Of a stretch of 64,000 nt of DNA, positions 36,122 to 44,824 are shown piece by piece. The position numbers were made by a program, and so were the translations under genes. Position 1 is the first letter of the stretch, and every line of letters starts with the position of its first letter. The stretch spans positions 1 through 64,000 of the forward strand of contig JANYJY010000035.1 in NCBI GenBank assembly GCA_025358295.1, written 5' to 3'. The DNA comes from Gammaproteobacteria bacterium (GTDB taxonomy: Bacteria; Pseudomonadota; Gammaproteobacteria; Steroidobacterales; Steroidobacteraceae). Under the pieces are notes generated by a model. That model did no database searches, had not been told where the DNA came from, and saw only the letters and a list, made by a program, of their open reading frames with translations.

Positions 36122-37318
36122 ATGACATCAAAACACCTCGCAACCTGGATATGGCAAAGAGCCGACTGGCCCCGATTTACGTGGGACTCGGCGGTTCTGG
36201 CTGCTCCGTTGGCAGCTGCCCGTCGCGCCCAGGGAGAGGTTGCCGGCATGGCCAAACTGCTCGATCCTCGCTTGGATCTGCACGCCCAGCTCGAAATTCT
36301 TGCTGCCGAGGGCGTAGCCACAAGTGCTATCGAAGGAGAAAAATTCGATCCATCGACCCTGCGCAGCTCCTTGGCGCGAAGATTGGGGCTTCCTACGGCG
36401 GGTCTTGCGGTGCCGCCCAGATCAGTCGAGGGACTGGTGGACGTGTTGCTGGACGCAACCAGTCGCTACGATGAACCTCTCACGTTGAAGCGACTGTGCT
36501 CGTGGCAGGCTGCCCTGTTTCCCACGGGTCGTTCCGGCCTGCATGAAATCCGCGTTGGAGAATTGCGTGGGCCGGACCCCATGCAAATTGTTTCAGGACC
36601 GCTGGGGCACGAAAAAATCCACTACGAGGCACCGCCTCGCAAAAGGCTAGCTCGCGACTTGGATCGACTGCTCGCTTGGTTCAATGCACCACCCGCGGGT
36701 CTGGACGGGCTGCTGCGTGCCGGCTTAGCGCATGCATGGTTCGAACTCATTCATCCCTTCGAGGATGGCAATGGACGAGTGGGACGCGCCCTCTTGGACC
36801 GGGCCCTTGCTCAAGATGAACTGAGAGCCGTTCGGTTGTACAGCATGTCCGCGCGCATCATGATCGTTCGAGACGACTACTATCAGGCGCTTGGCGAAAT
36901 CTCGCGCGGCGATCTCGATGTGACACAGTGGCTGCGATGGTTTCTAGAGCAAGTCAGCGTCGCGGCACGCAGCAGCGAGCAAACGATCCGGCACGTGCTG
37001 AATAAGGCACGATTCTGGATTCAGCACGCCCAGCAACCTTTGAATGATCGCCAGCGCAAAGCGCTCAATGCCATGCTCGACGCCGGACCGACGGGTTACA
37101 TTGGCGGCATGACCAATCGAAAATACGCGAATTTGACGAAATCCAGCGCACCCACCGCGCAACGCGATCTGTCCGAGTTGGTTGCCTTGGAATGCTTGGT
37201 GACGGCTGGCGCCGGGCGTAGCGTGCACTATGACCTGCCCTTGTCTGCGACCGGAAGCTCGACCACTACCCCAAGGCCGAGCGCAGCGCTGCAATCTCCG
37301 CGCCTGCCTCGATCATGA
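36122..37318 (+). CDS. Fic family protein (DUF4172-Fic), predicted AMP-transferase
   Basis: From ATG 36122 the 398-residue protein has an N-terminal DUF4172 region (ATWIWQRADWPRFTWDSAVLA), an inhibitory-helix motif TSAIEG at 67-72 that fits the (S/T)xxxE(G/N) pattern of class II Fic proteins, and the complete Fic motif HPFEDGNGRVGR at 211-222. Its C-terminal third (PLNDRQRKALNAMLDAGPTGYIGGMTNRKYANLTKSSAPTAQRDLSELVALECLV) resembles a winged helix. Fic enzymes transfer AMP from ATP to target-protein hydroxyls; the built-in Glu would keep it restrained. Repeats in its promoter suggest autoregulation. The ORF-track start at 36077 lies upstream of the proposed transcription start. A decayed relative is at 52184. 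Confidence 0.88.
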   Translation: MTSKHLATWIWQRADWPRFTWDSAVLAAPLAAARRAQGEVAGMAKLLDPRLDLHAQLEILAAEGVATSAIEGEKFDPSTLRSSLARRLGLPTAGLAVPPRSVEGLVDVLLDATSRYDEPLTLKRLCSWQAALFPTGRSGLHEIRVGELRGPDPMQIVSGPLGHEKIHYEAPPRKRLARDLDRLLAWFNAPPAGLDGLLRAGLAHAWFELIHPFEDGNGRVGRALLDRALAQDELRAVRLYSMSARIMIVRDDYYQALGEISRGDLDVTQWLRWFLEQVSVAARSSEQTIRHVLNKARFWIQHAQQPLNDRQRKALNAMLDAGPTGYIGGMTNRKYANLTKSSAPTAQRDLSELVALECLVTAGAGRSVHYDLPLSATGSSTTTPRPSAALQSPRLPRS

Positions 37319-37349
37319 GACGCTTGAAGGATTGCACGTCTATCCACCG

Positions 37350-37905
37350 CTACTCCACGAATCGTGGCGCGTAGTTCTTCCATTTGCCTGTCCGTCGATT
37401 GAATGCCCGGAATGACCCGTCGGAGTTCGCTTCCAGTTTTATCCAATGAGCAGTGCTTTCGTCGAGGTTGGCCACGTACTTCGCTGCGAAATTGCTGTCG
37501 CCCGCAACGGCGGACACATGCAGCTGCCATACGTCCTCGAGGCCTGGCGCGTGATGCAGTCCTTGATAGGTCTCGAGTGCACCGCCCTTTTTTATCCCGT
37601 TGGTCATGACAGCCACACGCGGCTTGAATGCGGCGAATGTCGCCGGATCAGCGACGTCCGGCCCGCCATGATGGGCGACCAGGTACACATCGACCGATCC
37701 GATCAAGTCTTTCGGACACGCGAGATCGAATAGCGGCTGACCACTCAGATCGCCGACGTCCAGAAAGCGAAATCTCCCATAGCTAATCACGACTCCGGTG
37801 GAGCGCGGGTTCTCGTACAAACCATGGATCGCATTGTTTTTCGACGAGTGACTGTGGTCATGGGGGTCGGCCTTGAATAAACTGGATGCTGGTAAGCTTA
37901 CATCC
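37350..37905 (-). pseudogene. 5'-truncated metallo-beta-lactamase-fold hydrolase gene
   Basis: The frame encodes the C-terminal half of an MBL-fold hydrolase resembling the ComEC C-terminal domain: STGVVISYGRFRFLDVGDLSGQPLFDLACP, VDVYLVAHHGGPDVADPATFAAFKPRVAVMTNGIKKGGALETYQGL, and a tail ending KNYAPRFVE. The N-terminal half with the HxHxDH zinc motif is absent. Upstream of about 37905 the same frame reads antisense through the TauD-type gene and loses similarity. So the 5' part was removed, probably when the neighbouring segment was joined. Left of it is fic, convergent. Confidence 0.7.
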
Positions 37906-37936
37906 TCGGCGTAAAAGCTTTTCAGCGAGGGGACAC

Positions 37937-38860
37937 ATGCGGCTCCATCCAACCGGAAAGTTCGATAACCATGCGACGACGTACAGGCACATTGAGGTAA
38001 AACCCCTGTCTGCAGCCATGGGAGCGGAAATATGCGGCGCGCATGCATCCCACGTCAGTGATGCACAATTCGAGGAGATCGCGCACGCGCTGTTCCGTCA
38101 CAAGGTGATTTATCTGCGCGCTCAGACGCTCACGCACCACGATCAGGAAGCCTTCAGCCTGCGCTTCGGCCCCTTCGCGGAGGACGCCTATACCCAGGGC
38201 GTCCTCGGACACCGCAACGTGCATCCGCTCATCAAGGCAGCCGCCGATTCGTCCGAGATGGTGTTCGGCGAAGGCTGGCACACGGACTCGCCCTTCCTGC
38301 CCGAGCCGCCAGCGATCACGATTCTGCGGTCAGTTGAAGTTCCGCCGTTAGGCGGCGACACGACCTGGGCGAACTCGGCGCTGGCCTATGCCATGTTGAG
38401 CGACGCCTATCGCGGCATGATCGAGGGCCTCAAGGTCCACTTCTCCCTGCGCGATGTCCTCAAGTCGACGCAGGAAGCCGTCGAGGTAAGCGACAGCCCC
38501 ATCGGCCGGCTGGCCGCAACGCGCGATTCGGCTCAGCTTTCAGAGGATCTCGCGCGCAAGATCAAGGGCCACTCGCACCCAATCGTACGCACGCATCCGG
38601 TAACGGGCGAGAGGGCGCTGTATGTGGACCCCTCCTATGGCATCGGCATCGATGGCATGTTGCCCGAGGAGTCCGCGCCCAGCCTGCGTTTCCTGACCGA
38701 GCACCTCACACAACCTGCCTTCGGCTGCCGGCTGCGCTGGGAGCCTGCCATGCTCGTGATCTGGGATAACCGACTCTGCGTTCACCAGGCTTACAACGAC
38801 TACCAGGGCTACCGTCGCGAGTTGTACCGCACAACCGTGCGCGGCGAGAAGCCGGTCTGA
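37937..38860 (+). CDS. TauD/TfdA-family 2-oxoglutarate-dependent dioxygenase
   Basis: ATG 37937 follows AGGGG and starts a 307-residue protein: HIEVKPLSAAMGAEICGAHASHVSDAQFEEIAHALFRHKVIYLRAQTLTHHDQEAFSLRFG, the iron-binding HxD in GEGWHTDSPF, and the distal His and 2-oxoglutarate-binding Arg in LVIWDNRLCVHQAYNDYQGYRRELYRTTVRG. This fold couples 2-oxoglutarate decarboxylation to hydroxylation; members act on taurine, phenoxyacetates, alkyl sulfates and others. No sulfonate transport genes are present, so the substrate is unknown. The track start at 37886 is less likely. The gene abuts the truncated MBL gene, marking a recombination junction. Confidence 0.88.
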   Translation: MRLHPTGKFDNHATTYRHIEVKPLSAAMGAEICGAHASHVSDAQFEEIAHALFRHKVIYLRAQTLTHHDQEAFSLRFGPFAEDAYTQGVLGHRNVHPLIKAAADSSEMVFGEGWHTDSPFLPEPPAITILRSVEVPPLGGDTTWANSALAYAMLSDAYRGMIEGLKVHFSLRDVLKSTQEAVEVSDSPIGRLAATRDSAQLSEDLARKIKGHSHPIVRTHPVTGERALYVDPSYGIGIDGMLPEESAPSLRFLTEHLTQPAFGCRLRWEPAMLVIWDNRLCVHQAYNDYQGYRRELYRTTVRGEKPV

Positions 38861-38899
38861 GCCAGTCAGTTACGCCTGGATTCAACCATTCGGGATTCG

Positions 38900-39712
38900 T
38901 CACCCGACCAAGATTGCTCGTGCGGTAAGGAACAACCCGGCGCCGAAGACGATGGCTCCGACGACTCGGTCTGCGCGCATACGGGCCGGTGTAAGACGTT
39001 CACCACTGACGGCAACCGTCACGACAGCCATCGCGCGCAGATCCATGAGCCCGATGACGAAAAGTGTCGCAGTCAGGCCTGCACAGCAGTAAACGCAGTG
39101 AAGACCCAGGCGCAGTCCGTACTGCCACGGCGCACCTGTCTCCGCCAACATGTCGGTAACGCCCTCGGCCGCGCCCCGGCAGCAAGTAAGGTGACGCGCC
39201 TTCCAAGCCGTGAATTGCAGCAAACCGGCGCCCACGACCACTACGCCGACGACGATCGGCACGCTACGCGCCACCGCCGGCAGCTGCATTTCGAGCGCCA
39301 CCAGTGCGACGCCCAGCGGGAATACAGCAATACCAAATACGGTCCACACCCAGAAGTACCCGATCGCCACCACCGCGGATAGCCGACCGAGCCGCGTCTC
39401 GCCCGTCCGGGCGGCGGACCGACGGTGGCGCCACAGCAATGGCACCAATGACGGCAACATCATGGTTACCATCATCATTACCCACATGCAGAGGAACGAG
39501 GCCGCTACGCCAGGCCACGTCTGCCCGGGCATCCGCATCCACGCCATCGATAAGGTCCAGCCGCCGGGCATCGGCAACCCTTGCGTCGCGGACATGGACG
39601 CGCACTCGATAACTGTCGCCGCCCCGGCGGCGGCGAAGATCAGAACTGAAATTCCCAGGAAAGCCCGCTGATCACGATCGTGGAACGGGCGCTGGTGGTA
39701 GGATGTGCTCAC
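38900..39712 (-). CDS. DUF2182 integral membrane protein
   Basis: The protein has about six membrane helices and the DUF2182 pattern: WTLSMAWMRMPGQTWPGVAASFLCMWVMMMVTMMLPSLVPLLWRHRR, then GLHCVYCCAGLTATLFVIGLMDLRAMAVVTVAVSGERL. The Met-, Cys- and His-rich helices suggest metal handling, and the family is described as predicted metal-binding; its function is unproven. GTG at 39712 is preferred because the track ATG at 39778 lies inside the upstream DUF899 gene; from there the product is 270 residues. It begins 11 bp after the DUF899 stop, so the two are co-transcribed. Confidence 0.8.
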   Translation of the reverse strand: MSTSYHQRPFHDRDQRAFLGISVLIFAAAGAATVIECASMSATQGLPMPGGWTLSMAWMRMPGQTWPGVAASFLCMWVMMMVTMMLPSLVPLLWRHRRSAARTGETRLGRLSAVVAIGYFWVWTVFGIAVFPLGVALVALEMQLPAVARSVPIVVGVVVVGAGLLQFTAWKARHLTCCRGAAEGVTDMLAETGAPWQYGLRLGLHCVYCCAGLTATLFVIGLMDLRAMAVVTVAVSGERLTPARMRADRVVGAIVFGAGLFLTARAILVG

Positions 39713-39723
39713 GTGAGTCGACG

Positions 39724-40512
39724 CTAGTCGCCGGCATTCTGTGTTGTTGACAGGGCGTTCGCCACTACCTTTGCCCACTTCGCGTCGGCCGTCGAAGAGG
39801 CAGCGTATTCATCGTGCCAATTCCACCACTTGTACGGCGGGGTTTGGGGGTAGCCCTTCGGCGAGTCCTCCCAGGTCTCCTGGCGCCCGAGCGGAGTCAC
39901 ATCGAGGTAGCTCCAAGTACTCCCCATCGCCTCGTCACCGCGGCTGTTGATGAAGTAGGTCCGGAACACGCTGTCGCCGTCGCGGAAGAACACATTCGTG
40001 CCGTGCCACTGATCCACGCCGAAGTCGATGTCAAAGCCGTCCGTCACCGTGTACCAAGGCATCTGCCAACCCATCCGCGCCTTCAGGCGCACGATATCGT
40101 TCTGCGGCGCGCGCGAAGCGAATACCAGGGTGGTGTCGCGGGTATTCAGATGAGCTACGTGGGCGACCTGGTCGGCCACCAAGGAACAGCCGCGACAGGC
40201 ATGTTGGGGCCAGCCGTACACACCGGGCTCGAAGAAAGCGCGGTAGACAACCAGTTGACGGCGGCCGCCGAACAAATCGAGCAGGCTCGCCTTGCCCTCG
40301 GGCCCATCAAACTCGTACGCCTCGTTTACGGCGAGCCAGGGCATCCGCCGGCGTTCCGCGGCCAGCGCATCGCGGGCGCGGGTCAGGGCTTTCTCCTTGA
40401 CTAGCAGCAGCTCGCGCGCCGCCTGCCATTCCTTCGGCGACACGATCGGCGGCGCATTCATTGGGAGCCGTACGCTCTTCGGGTCATTCTTAGCTGTTGT
40501 GGTCATGGTCAT
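39724..40512 (-). CDS. DUF899 thioredoxin-like protein
   Basis: The 262-residue protein fits the DUF899 family, a thioredoxin-fold group: SPKEWQAARELLLVKEKALTRARDALAAERRRMPWLAVNEAYEFDGPEGKASLLDLFGGRRQLVVYRAFF, then HACRGCSLVADQVAHVAHLNTRDTTLVFASRAP with a CxxC motif (CRGC). The C-terminus (DVTPLGRQETWEDSPKGYPQTPPYKWWNWHDEY) is also typical. Some redox or peroxiredoxin-like role is possible; none is established. It starts a two-gene unit with the DUF2182 gene and is divergent from the HTH gene at 40598 with an 85-bp gap, which should hold both promoters. Confidence 0.85.
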   Translation of the reverse strand: MTMTTTAKNDPKSVRLPMNAPPIVSPKEWQAARELLLVKEKALTRARDALAAERRRMPWLAVNEAYEFDGPEGKASLLDLFGGRRQLVVYRAFFEPGVYGWPQHACRGCSLVADQVAHVAHLNTRDTTLVFASRAPQNDIVRLKARMGWQMPWYTVTDGFDIDFGVDQWHGTNVFFRDGDSVFRTYFINSRGDEAMGSTWSYLDVTPLGRQETWEDSPKGYPQTPPYKWWNWHDEYAASSTADAKWAKVVANALSTTQNAGD

Positions 40513-40597
40513 TGCAACCTCGTCTTGTTCATTACTCGTGAGATAGTTATAGCCCCAGGCATCGAAGCGCGGGAGTTACAAGTGTGACGGGATTGCG

Positions 40598-41818
40598 ATG
40601 GACTCATTGATAACGGCCGCCGCACGCGCACTCGCGGCGGGTGATCCGCTCGGCGCATTGAAGCGGGTCGCCCTGCGCGACGACGCACCCGCTCTCGCGC
40701 TTCGAGGCATCGCGATGGCGCAGCTCGGCGATTTCATTCGCGCGAAGGCGCTCCTGCGACGTGCCAGGCACGCCTTTAGCCCCAAGGAAGCCGTGGCTCG
40801 CGCGCGGTGCGTCGTTGCCGAGGCCGAGATCGCACTCGTCTCGCGCGACTTGGGGTGGGCTGCGAAGTCGCTCGACGCGGCGCGTGTGACGCTCGACGCG
40901 CATGGCGACCGGGTGAACGCCGCACATGCGCGATATCTCGAACTCAGGCGGTTCCTCCTGATCGGACGTCTCGAGGAGGTCGAGCGTGCGCTCTCCGAAA
41001 TCGATCCCGCGCGATTACCGCCCGCGTCGCAAACCATCCACGAGCTGGTACTCGCGGGGATCTCAATGCGCCGCCTGCGGACGAAGCAAGCGCGCGCGGC
41101 GCTCGCTCGAGCCGCGGACACCGCACGCCGCTCGGCAATCCCCGCTCTGACCGCGGAGGTCGACAACGCAGGCCGGATTCTGAACACGCCCGCGGCGCGC
41201 CTGATTTCGCGCGGCAGCGAGCGGCTCGTCTTGCTTGAAGAAGTCGAAGCACTGCTGGCGTCGAAGGCATTCGTGGTGGACGCTTGCCGCCACGTCGTGC
41301 GTCAGGAGCGCCGGCTGATATCACTCGCCAAGCGTCCGGTATTGTTCGCGCTCGCACGCTCGCTAGGCGAAGCCTGGCCGGGAGACGTGCCGAGGGACGC
41401 GCTCGTCGCGCGCGCATTCCGATTGAAACTCACTGATGGATCGCATCGCGCCCGATTGCGAGTGGAAATGGCCCGCCTTCGCGCGGTGCTGCGGACGCTG
41501 GCCGACGTGAACGCGACCAAACGAGGCTTCATACTTTCCCCCCGCATCGCACACGAAGTTGTCGTACTGGCGCGACCGGTCGAAGAGAAACACGCGGCGG
41601 TGCTCGCTTTTCTCGCCGACGGTGAATCGTGGTCAAGCTCGGCCCTGGCTATTGCGTCGGGGGCTAGTCAGCGTACCGTTCAGCGGGCGCTCGACTCACT
41701 CGCGGCGGCAGGCAAGGTACAGTCATTCGGGCGCGGGCGGACGCGCCGTTGGATGACTCCCCCAATGCCCGGAATCGCGACAACCTTGTTGCTCTCCGTG
41801 TCTCTTCCGATTGACTAA
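40598..41818 (+). CDS. Tetratricopeptide-like protein with C-terminal helix-turn-helix
   Basis: The first 200 residues are alpha-helical repeats rich in Ala, Arg and Leu (AAGDPLGALKRVALRDDAPALALRGIAMAQLGDFIRAKALLRRARHAF), resembling TPR units. The middle has a segment like a response-regulator DNA-binding winged helix (DVPRDALVARAFRLKLTDGSHRARLRVEMARLRAVL). The end is a helix-turn-helix (LAFLADGESWSSSALAIASGASQRTVQRALDSLAAAGKV). It is probably a regulator, and its divergent position suggests it controls the DUF899-DUF2182 unit. I do not recognise a named family. The propeller gene follows by 9 bp. Confidence 0.65.
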   Translation: MDSLITAAARALAAGDPLGALKRVALRDDAPALALRGIAMAQLGDFIRAKALLRRARHAFSPKEAVARARCVVAEAEIALVSRDLGWAAKSLDAARVTLDAHGDRVNAAHARYLELRRFLLIGRLEEVERALSEIDPARLPPASQTIHELVLAGISMRRLRTKQARAALARAADTARRSAIPALTAEVDNAGRILNTPAARLISRGSERLVLLEEVEALLASKAFVVDACRHVVRQERRLISLAKRPVLFALARSLGEAWPGDVPRDALVARAFRLKLTDGSHRARLRVEMARLRAVLRTLADVNATKRGFILSPRIAHEVVVLARPVEEKHAAVLAFLADGESWSSSALAIASGASQRTVQRALDSLAAAGKVQSFGRGRTRRWMTPPMPGIATTLLLSVSLPID

Positions 41819-41827
41819 GATGGACAC

Positions 41828-42487
41828 ATGAACCGCAAAACCGCTGAAATTGTTCGAGAGTTTAGCCCTTTCTCGGGTGCCGACCGGGTGCATGGAGTCA
41901 CGTATGACGGTCAAAAGGTGTGGTTTGCCACGGGGGACAAGCTGAACGCCTTCGATCCCACCAGCGGTGAAGTGTTGCGCTCGATCGATGTCGCCGCACA
42001 TGCTGGGACGGCCTTCGACGGTGAGCACCTGTTTCAGCTCGCCGAGAATCGCATCCAGAAGATCGATCCGCACAGCGGCCGTGTGCTCGCCACGATCCCG
42101 GCGCCGGGAGGCGGCGGGGACTCGGGTCTTACCTGGGCAGAAGGGACGCTGTGGGTGGGCCAGTACCGGGACCGGAAGATTCATCAAATCGATCCTGACA
42201 CGGGGGCGATTCTTCGCACGATCGAGTCCAATCGTTTCGTCACCGGAGTGACATGGGCCGATGGAGATCTCTGGCACGGGGCCTGGGAAGGTGACGAGGG
42301 CGAGCTGCGGCGAATCGATCCGCGAACGGGAGAGGTTCTGGAGAGTCTCGGGATGCCGCCCGGAGTCTTCGTTTCGGGGCTCGAGTCGGATGGCGGCGAT
42401 CAGTTCTTCTGCGGAGGAGGAAGCAGCGGGAAAGTGAGGGCTGTTCGCCGGCCTAAGCGAGGGATCGATCCGGTGAAGGCGACATAG
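41828..42487 (+). CDS. Beta-propeller protein (glutamine cyclotransferase-like)
   Basis: This 219-residue protein has repeats of about 42 residues, each with a DP-x-(S/T)G turn: KLNAFDPTSGEVLRSIDV, RIQKIDPHSGRVLATIPA, KIHQIDPDTGAILRTIES, ELRRIDPRTGEVLESLGM. Blades include WFATGD, LWVGQYRD and LWHGAWEGDEG. The pattern resembles the YncE/Vgb and glutamine-cyclotransferase propellers. No signal peptide is seen. It lies 9 bp behind the HTH gene. A binding or sensing function is plausible; catalysis is not shown. Confidence 0.75.
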   Translation: MNRKTAEIVREFSPFSGADRVHGVTYDGQKVWFATGDKLNAFDPTSGEVLRSIDVAAHAGTAFDGEHLFQLAENRIQKIDPHSGRVLATIPAPGGGGDSGLTWAEGTLWVGQYRDRKIHQIDPDTGAILRTIESNRFVTGVTWADGDLWHGAWEGDEGELRRIDPRTGEVLESLGMPPGVFVSGLESDGGDQFFCGGGSSGKVRAVRRPKRGIDPVKAT

Positions 42488-42551
42488 CGAGGCATCGCGT
42501 TGACAATAGCGAAAGCCCGACGGCGCCCGGTGAGGGACCATGCTAGATGTT

Positions 42552-42785
42552 TCAATAGGTCTCTATTAGCCCGATCAATTGCCCCTGCCGAACGGGACTC
42601 TCAGCTGCAATGAGAATGGTCAGCCGTCCGGCTCCGGGCGAGGTGACTTCCATGCTGGCTTTTTCATACATGACTTCCGCAAGAACGGCGCCTACGGATA
42701 CCAATTCCCCACTTTGGAATAGCCAGGTCGCGATAACCGCGTCGCCGTCGTCACCCCATAAGTCCGCGGGAATGATTACATCCAT
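42552..42785 (-). CDS. Stand-alone lipoyl-domain protein
   Basis: From ATG 42785, which overlaps the E1-beta stop as TGATG, the gene encodes 77 residues that are almost exactly one biotinyl/lipoyl domain: DVIIPADLWGDDGDAVIATWLFQSGELVSVGAVLAEVMYEKASMEVTSPGAGRLTILIAAESPVRQGQLIGLIETY. The Lys in YEKASMEV is the expected lipoylation site. A normal E2 would add a peripheral-subunit-binding domain and an acyltransferase of about 250 residues; the frame stops instead. No E2 or E3 gene is in the window. It is the last gene of the eight-gene operon and probably carries the acyl group made by the E1 heterodimer. Confidence 0.8.
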   Translation of the reverse strand: MDVIIPADLWGDDGDAVIATWLFQSGELVSVGAVLAEVMYEKASMEVTSPGAGRLTILIAAESPVRQGQLIGLIETY

Positions 42786-43822
42786 CAAACGGCCCCGCCG
42801 CGGCATAGCTGCCTAGAGAGTTCCACGATCTTGGCGGCACTCGGCAACAACGGATGTTCGAGTGCGGGTGAATACGGAATCGGCACGTCCGGATGGGTAA
42901 TGCGTGCCGGCGCGGCCAGCCAATCGACACCGCTTTCGCAGGCCCCGGCGATGACCTCGGCACTCACACCGAAACTGCGGTAGTCGTCATCCACGACGAT
43001 GAGCCGGCGGGACTTGGCCACCGATACCGCAACGGCCCCATGATCCAAAGGCGCAATAGTGCGTAAATCGATTACCTCAGCCTCGATGCCCTCTGCCGCC
43101 AAGGTTGTAGCCGCCTGCAGCGCCAGATGTACCGTGAGACCCAAACCCACGAGCGTAATGTCGCGACCGGGTCGTACCGTCGCTGCCTTGCCGATCGGCA
43201 CTTCATACATTTCCTGAGGTACGTGAACGATGGAGCCGGGTACCGTGCCGAGCCACCCCATGCCCTGCAAGGCCTTATGAAACATGAAAACCACGGGATT
43301 CGCATCCGCGATGGCGCTCAGCATCAGGCCCTTGGCATCGTAAGCGTTCGAGGGCATCACTACTTTCAAGCCAGGCAGATGCGCAAAGGTTGCGTACAAG
43401 CACTGGGAATGCTGCCCGGCATCGCCATAGCCGCCGCCCACCGAAGTCATGAGCACCAAAGGGCAGCACACATGGCCACCGGAGAAATAGCTCTGCTTGG
43501 CTGCCAGGTTGTAAATCGCATCCATGCACACGCCGAAGAAATCCACGAACATGAGTTCAACGACCGGACGCATACCCGCCGCGGCGAGGCCTACCGCGGC
43601 GCCGATGAAGGCCGTCTCGGAAATCGGCGTATCGCGAACGCGCCCGGCGCCGAAGCGTTCGAGCAGGCCTTGCGTCGTGCCAAAGACGCCGCCCAGCGCG
43701 CCGATGTCCTCGCCGAGCACGATGACCTTCGGATCGGCGTCCATGGACTGGCCGATCGCCTCGCTCATGGCCTTCGCAATTGTCAGCCGGCGCGCGGTCG
43801 CAGCGGTGGTGGTGGCGGTCAT
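42785..43822 (-). CDS. 2-oxo acid / acetoin dehydrogenase E1, beta subunit
   Basis: The 345-residue protein has the transketolase-like pyrimidine domain of E1-beta (LTIAKAMSEAIGQSMDADPKVIVLGEDIGALGGVFGTTQGLLERFGAGRVRDTPISETAFIGAAVGLAAAGMRPVVELMFVDFFGVCMDAIYNLAAK), with the catalytic Glu in GEDIG. The C-terminal transketolase domain follows (LVGLGLTVHLALQAATTLAAEGIEAEVIDLRTIAPLDHGAV). It resembles AcoB and related E1-beta chains. It pairs with the alpha gene 18 bp upstream and overlaps the lipoyl gene. The substrate could be an acyloin or a 2-oxo acid. Confidence 0.9.
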   Translation of the reverse strand: MTATTTAATARRLTIAKAMSEAIGQSMDADPKVIVLGEDIGALGGVFGTTQGLLERFGAGRVRDTPISETAFIGAAVGLAAAGMRPVVELMFVDFFGVCMDAIYNLAAKQSYFSGGHVCCPLVLMTSVGGGYGDAGQHSQCLYATFAHLPGLKVVMPSNAYDAKGLMLSAIADANPVVFMFHKALQGMGWLGTVPGSIVHVPQEMYEVPIGKAATVRPGRDITLVGLGLTVHLALQAATTLAAEGIEAEVIDLRTIAPLDHGAVAVSVAKSRRLIVVDDDYRSFGVSAEVIAGACESGVDWLAAPARITHPDVPIPYSPALEHPLLPSAAKIVELSRQLCRGGAV

Positions 43823-43840
43823 ACTGCCTCTCTATGAATT

Positions 43841-44824
43841 TCAGCTGAAGACGGTGTCGAACGCCGACTCGGCGGCGGGATAGTCGGACTTGCGCGCGAA
43901 TTGCAATGCGTCTGTGACGGCGCGCAGCTCGCGGCCTTCAATCGACTCGAGTTCCGCCGTCGAAACTCCGGCAGCGGCGAGCCGTTGGCGGTACACGATG
44001 AGGGGATCGCGCGTTTGCAGCGCGGCGACTTCCCCGCTGGGCCGATAACCTTCGGCATCGCCCATAAAATGTCCTTCCAATCGCCAGGTCTCGATCTCGA
44101 TCAGTGTGGGCCCGCCCCCGGCGCGCGCACGTTGAATTGCTTCGCCAGCCGCCGCGTAGATAGCATCGATGTCATTGTCCGCCACGAAGCTGCCCGGCAT
44201 TCCATAGGACGCGGCGCGATCCGAGTTTCTCTCGATGGCGGTTGAGGCGCGCTTCGCCACCGAAATGCCCCAGGCATTATCCTCAATGACGAATACCACC
44301 GGCACCTTCCAAACCGCAGCGAGATTCAAGGATTCATGAAACGCCCCTTGGTTGGCGGCGCCTTCGCCGATAAAACTCACGGCGACCGCATCGCTGCCGC
44401 CCAGTTTGGCGGCCAATGCCGCGCCGACGGCCGGCCCCATGCCTTGCGCCACGATCCCTGAGCAGCAGAAATTGACGCCCGCATCGAACAGATGCATGTG
44501 CCCGCCGCGGCCGCCAGAGAGTCCGTCGCGCTTGCCGAAAATCTCCGCTGCCATGGCATTGAGCGCGACTCCCTTGGCAATGGCGATGTGATGCGCACGA
44601 TGTGTCGCTGTCACAGTGTCGTCGGGTCGCAAGTGCGCGCACACGCCGACCGCGCAGGGTTCCTGACCACTCGATAAATGCATTTCGCCGGGAATCGGGC
44701 CCTTGGCCATGTTGAACAGGGGCTGTTTGCCCTCGAGATACGCCACTTTGATGGCCTCCTCGAAGTAACGGCTCCTCGCCATCTGCGCATACATCCGAAT
44801 TCGCACGTCACATTCCGCTGGCAC
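43841..44824 (-). CDS. 2-oxo acid / acetoin dehydrogenase E1, alpha subunit
   Basis: The 327-residue protein carries the thiamine-diphosphate motif: VSFIGEGAANQGAFHESLNLAAVWKVPVVFVIEDN, a GDGxxN-like block. Typical E1-alpha features are GEMHLSSGQEPCAVGVCAHL, TATHRAHHIAIAKG and DGLSGGRGGHMHLFD. The size is that of AcoA-type alpha chains rather than the longer branched-chain type. It overlaps the end of the acyl-CoA ligase gene by 17 bp. With E1-beta it should decarboxylate or cleave its substrate and load the acyl group onto a lipoyl arm. Confidence 0.9.
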   Translation of the reverse strand: MPAECDVRIRMYAQMARSRYFEEAIKVAYLEGKQPLFNMAKGPIPGEMHLSSGQEPCAVGVCAHLRPDDTVTATHRAHHIAIAKGVALNAMAAEIFGKRDGLSGGRGGHMHLFDAGVNFCCSGIVAQGMGPAVGAALAAKLGGSDAVAVSFIGEGAANQGAFHESLNLAAVWKVPVVFVIEDNAWGISVAKRASTAIERNSDRAASYGMPGSFVADNDIDAIYAAAGEAIQRARAGGGPTLIEIETWRLEGHFMGDAEGYRPSGEVAALQTRDPLIVYRQRLAAAGVSTAELESIEGRELRAVTDALQFARKSDYPAAESAFDTVFS

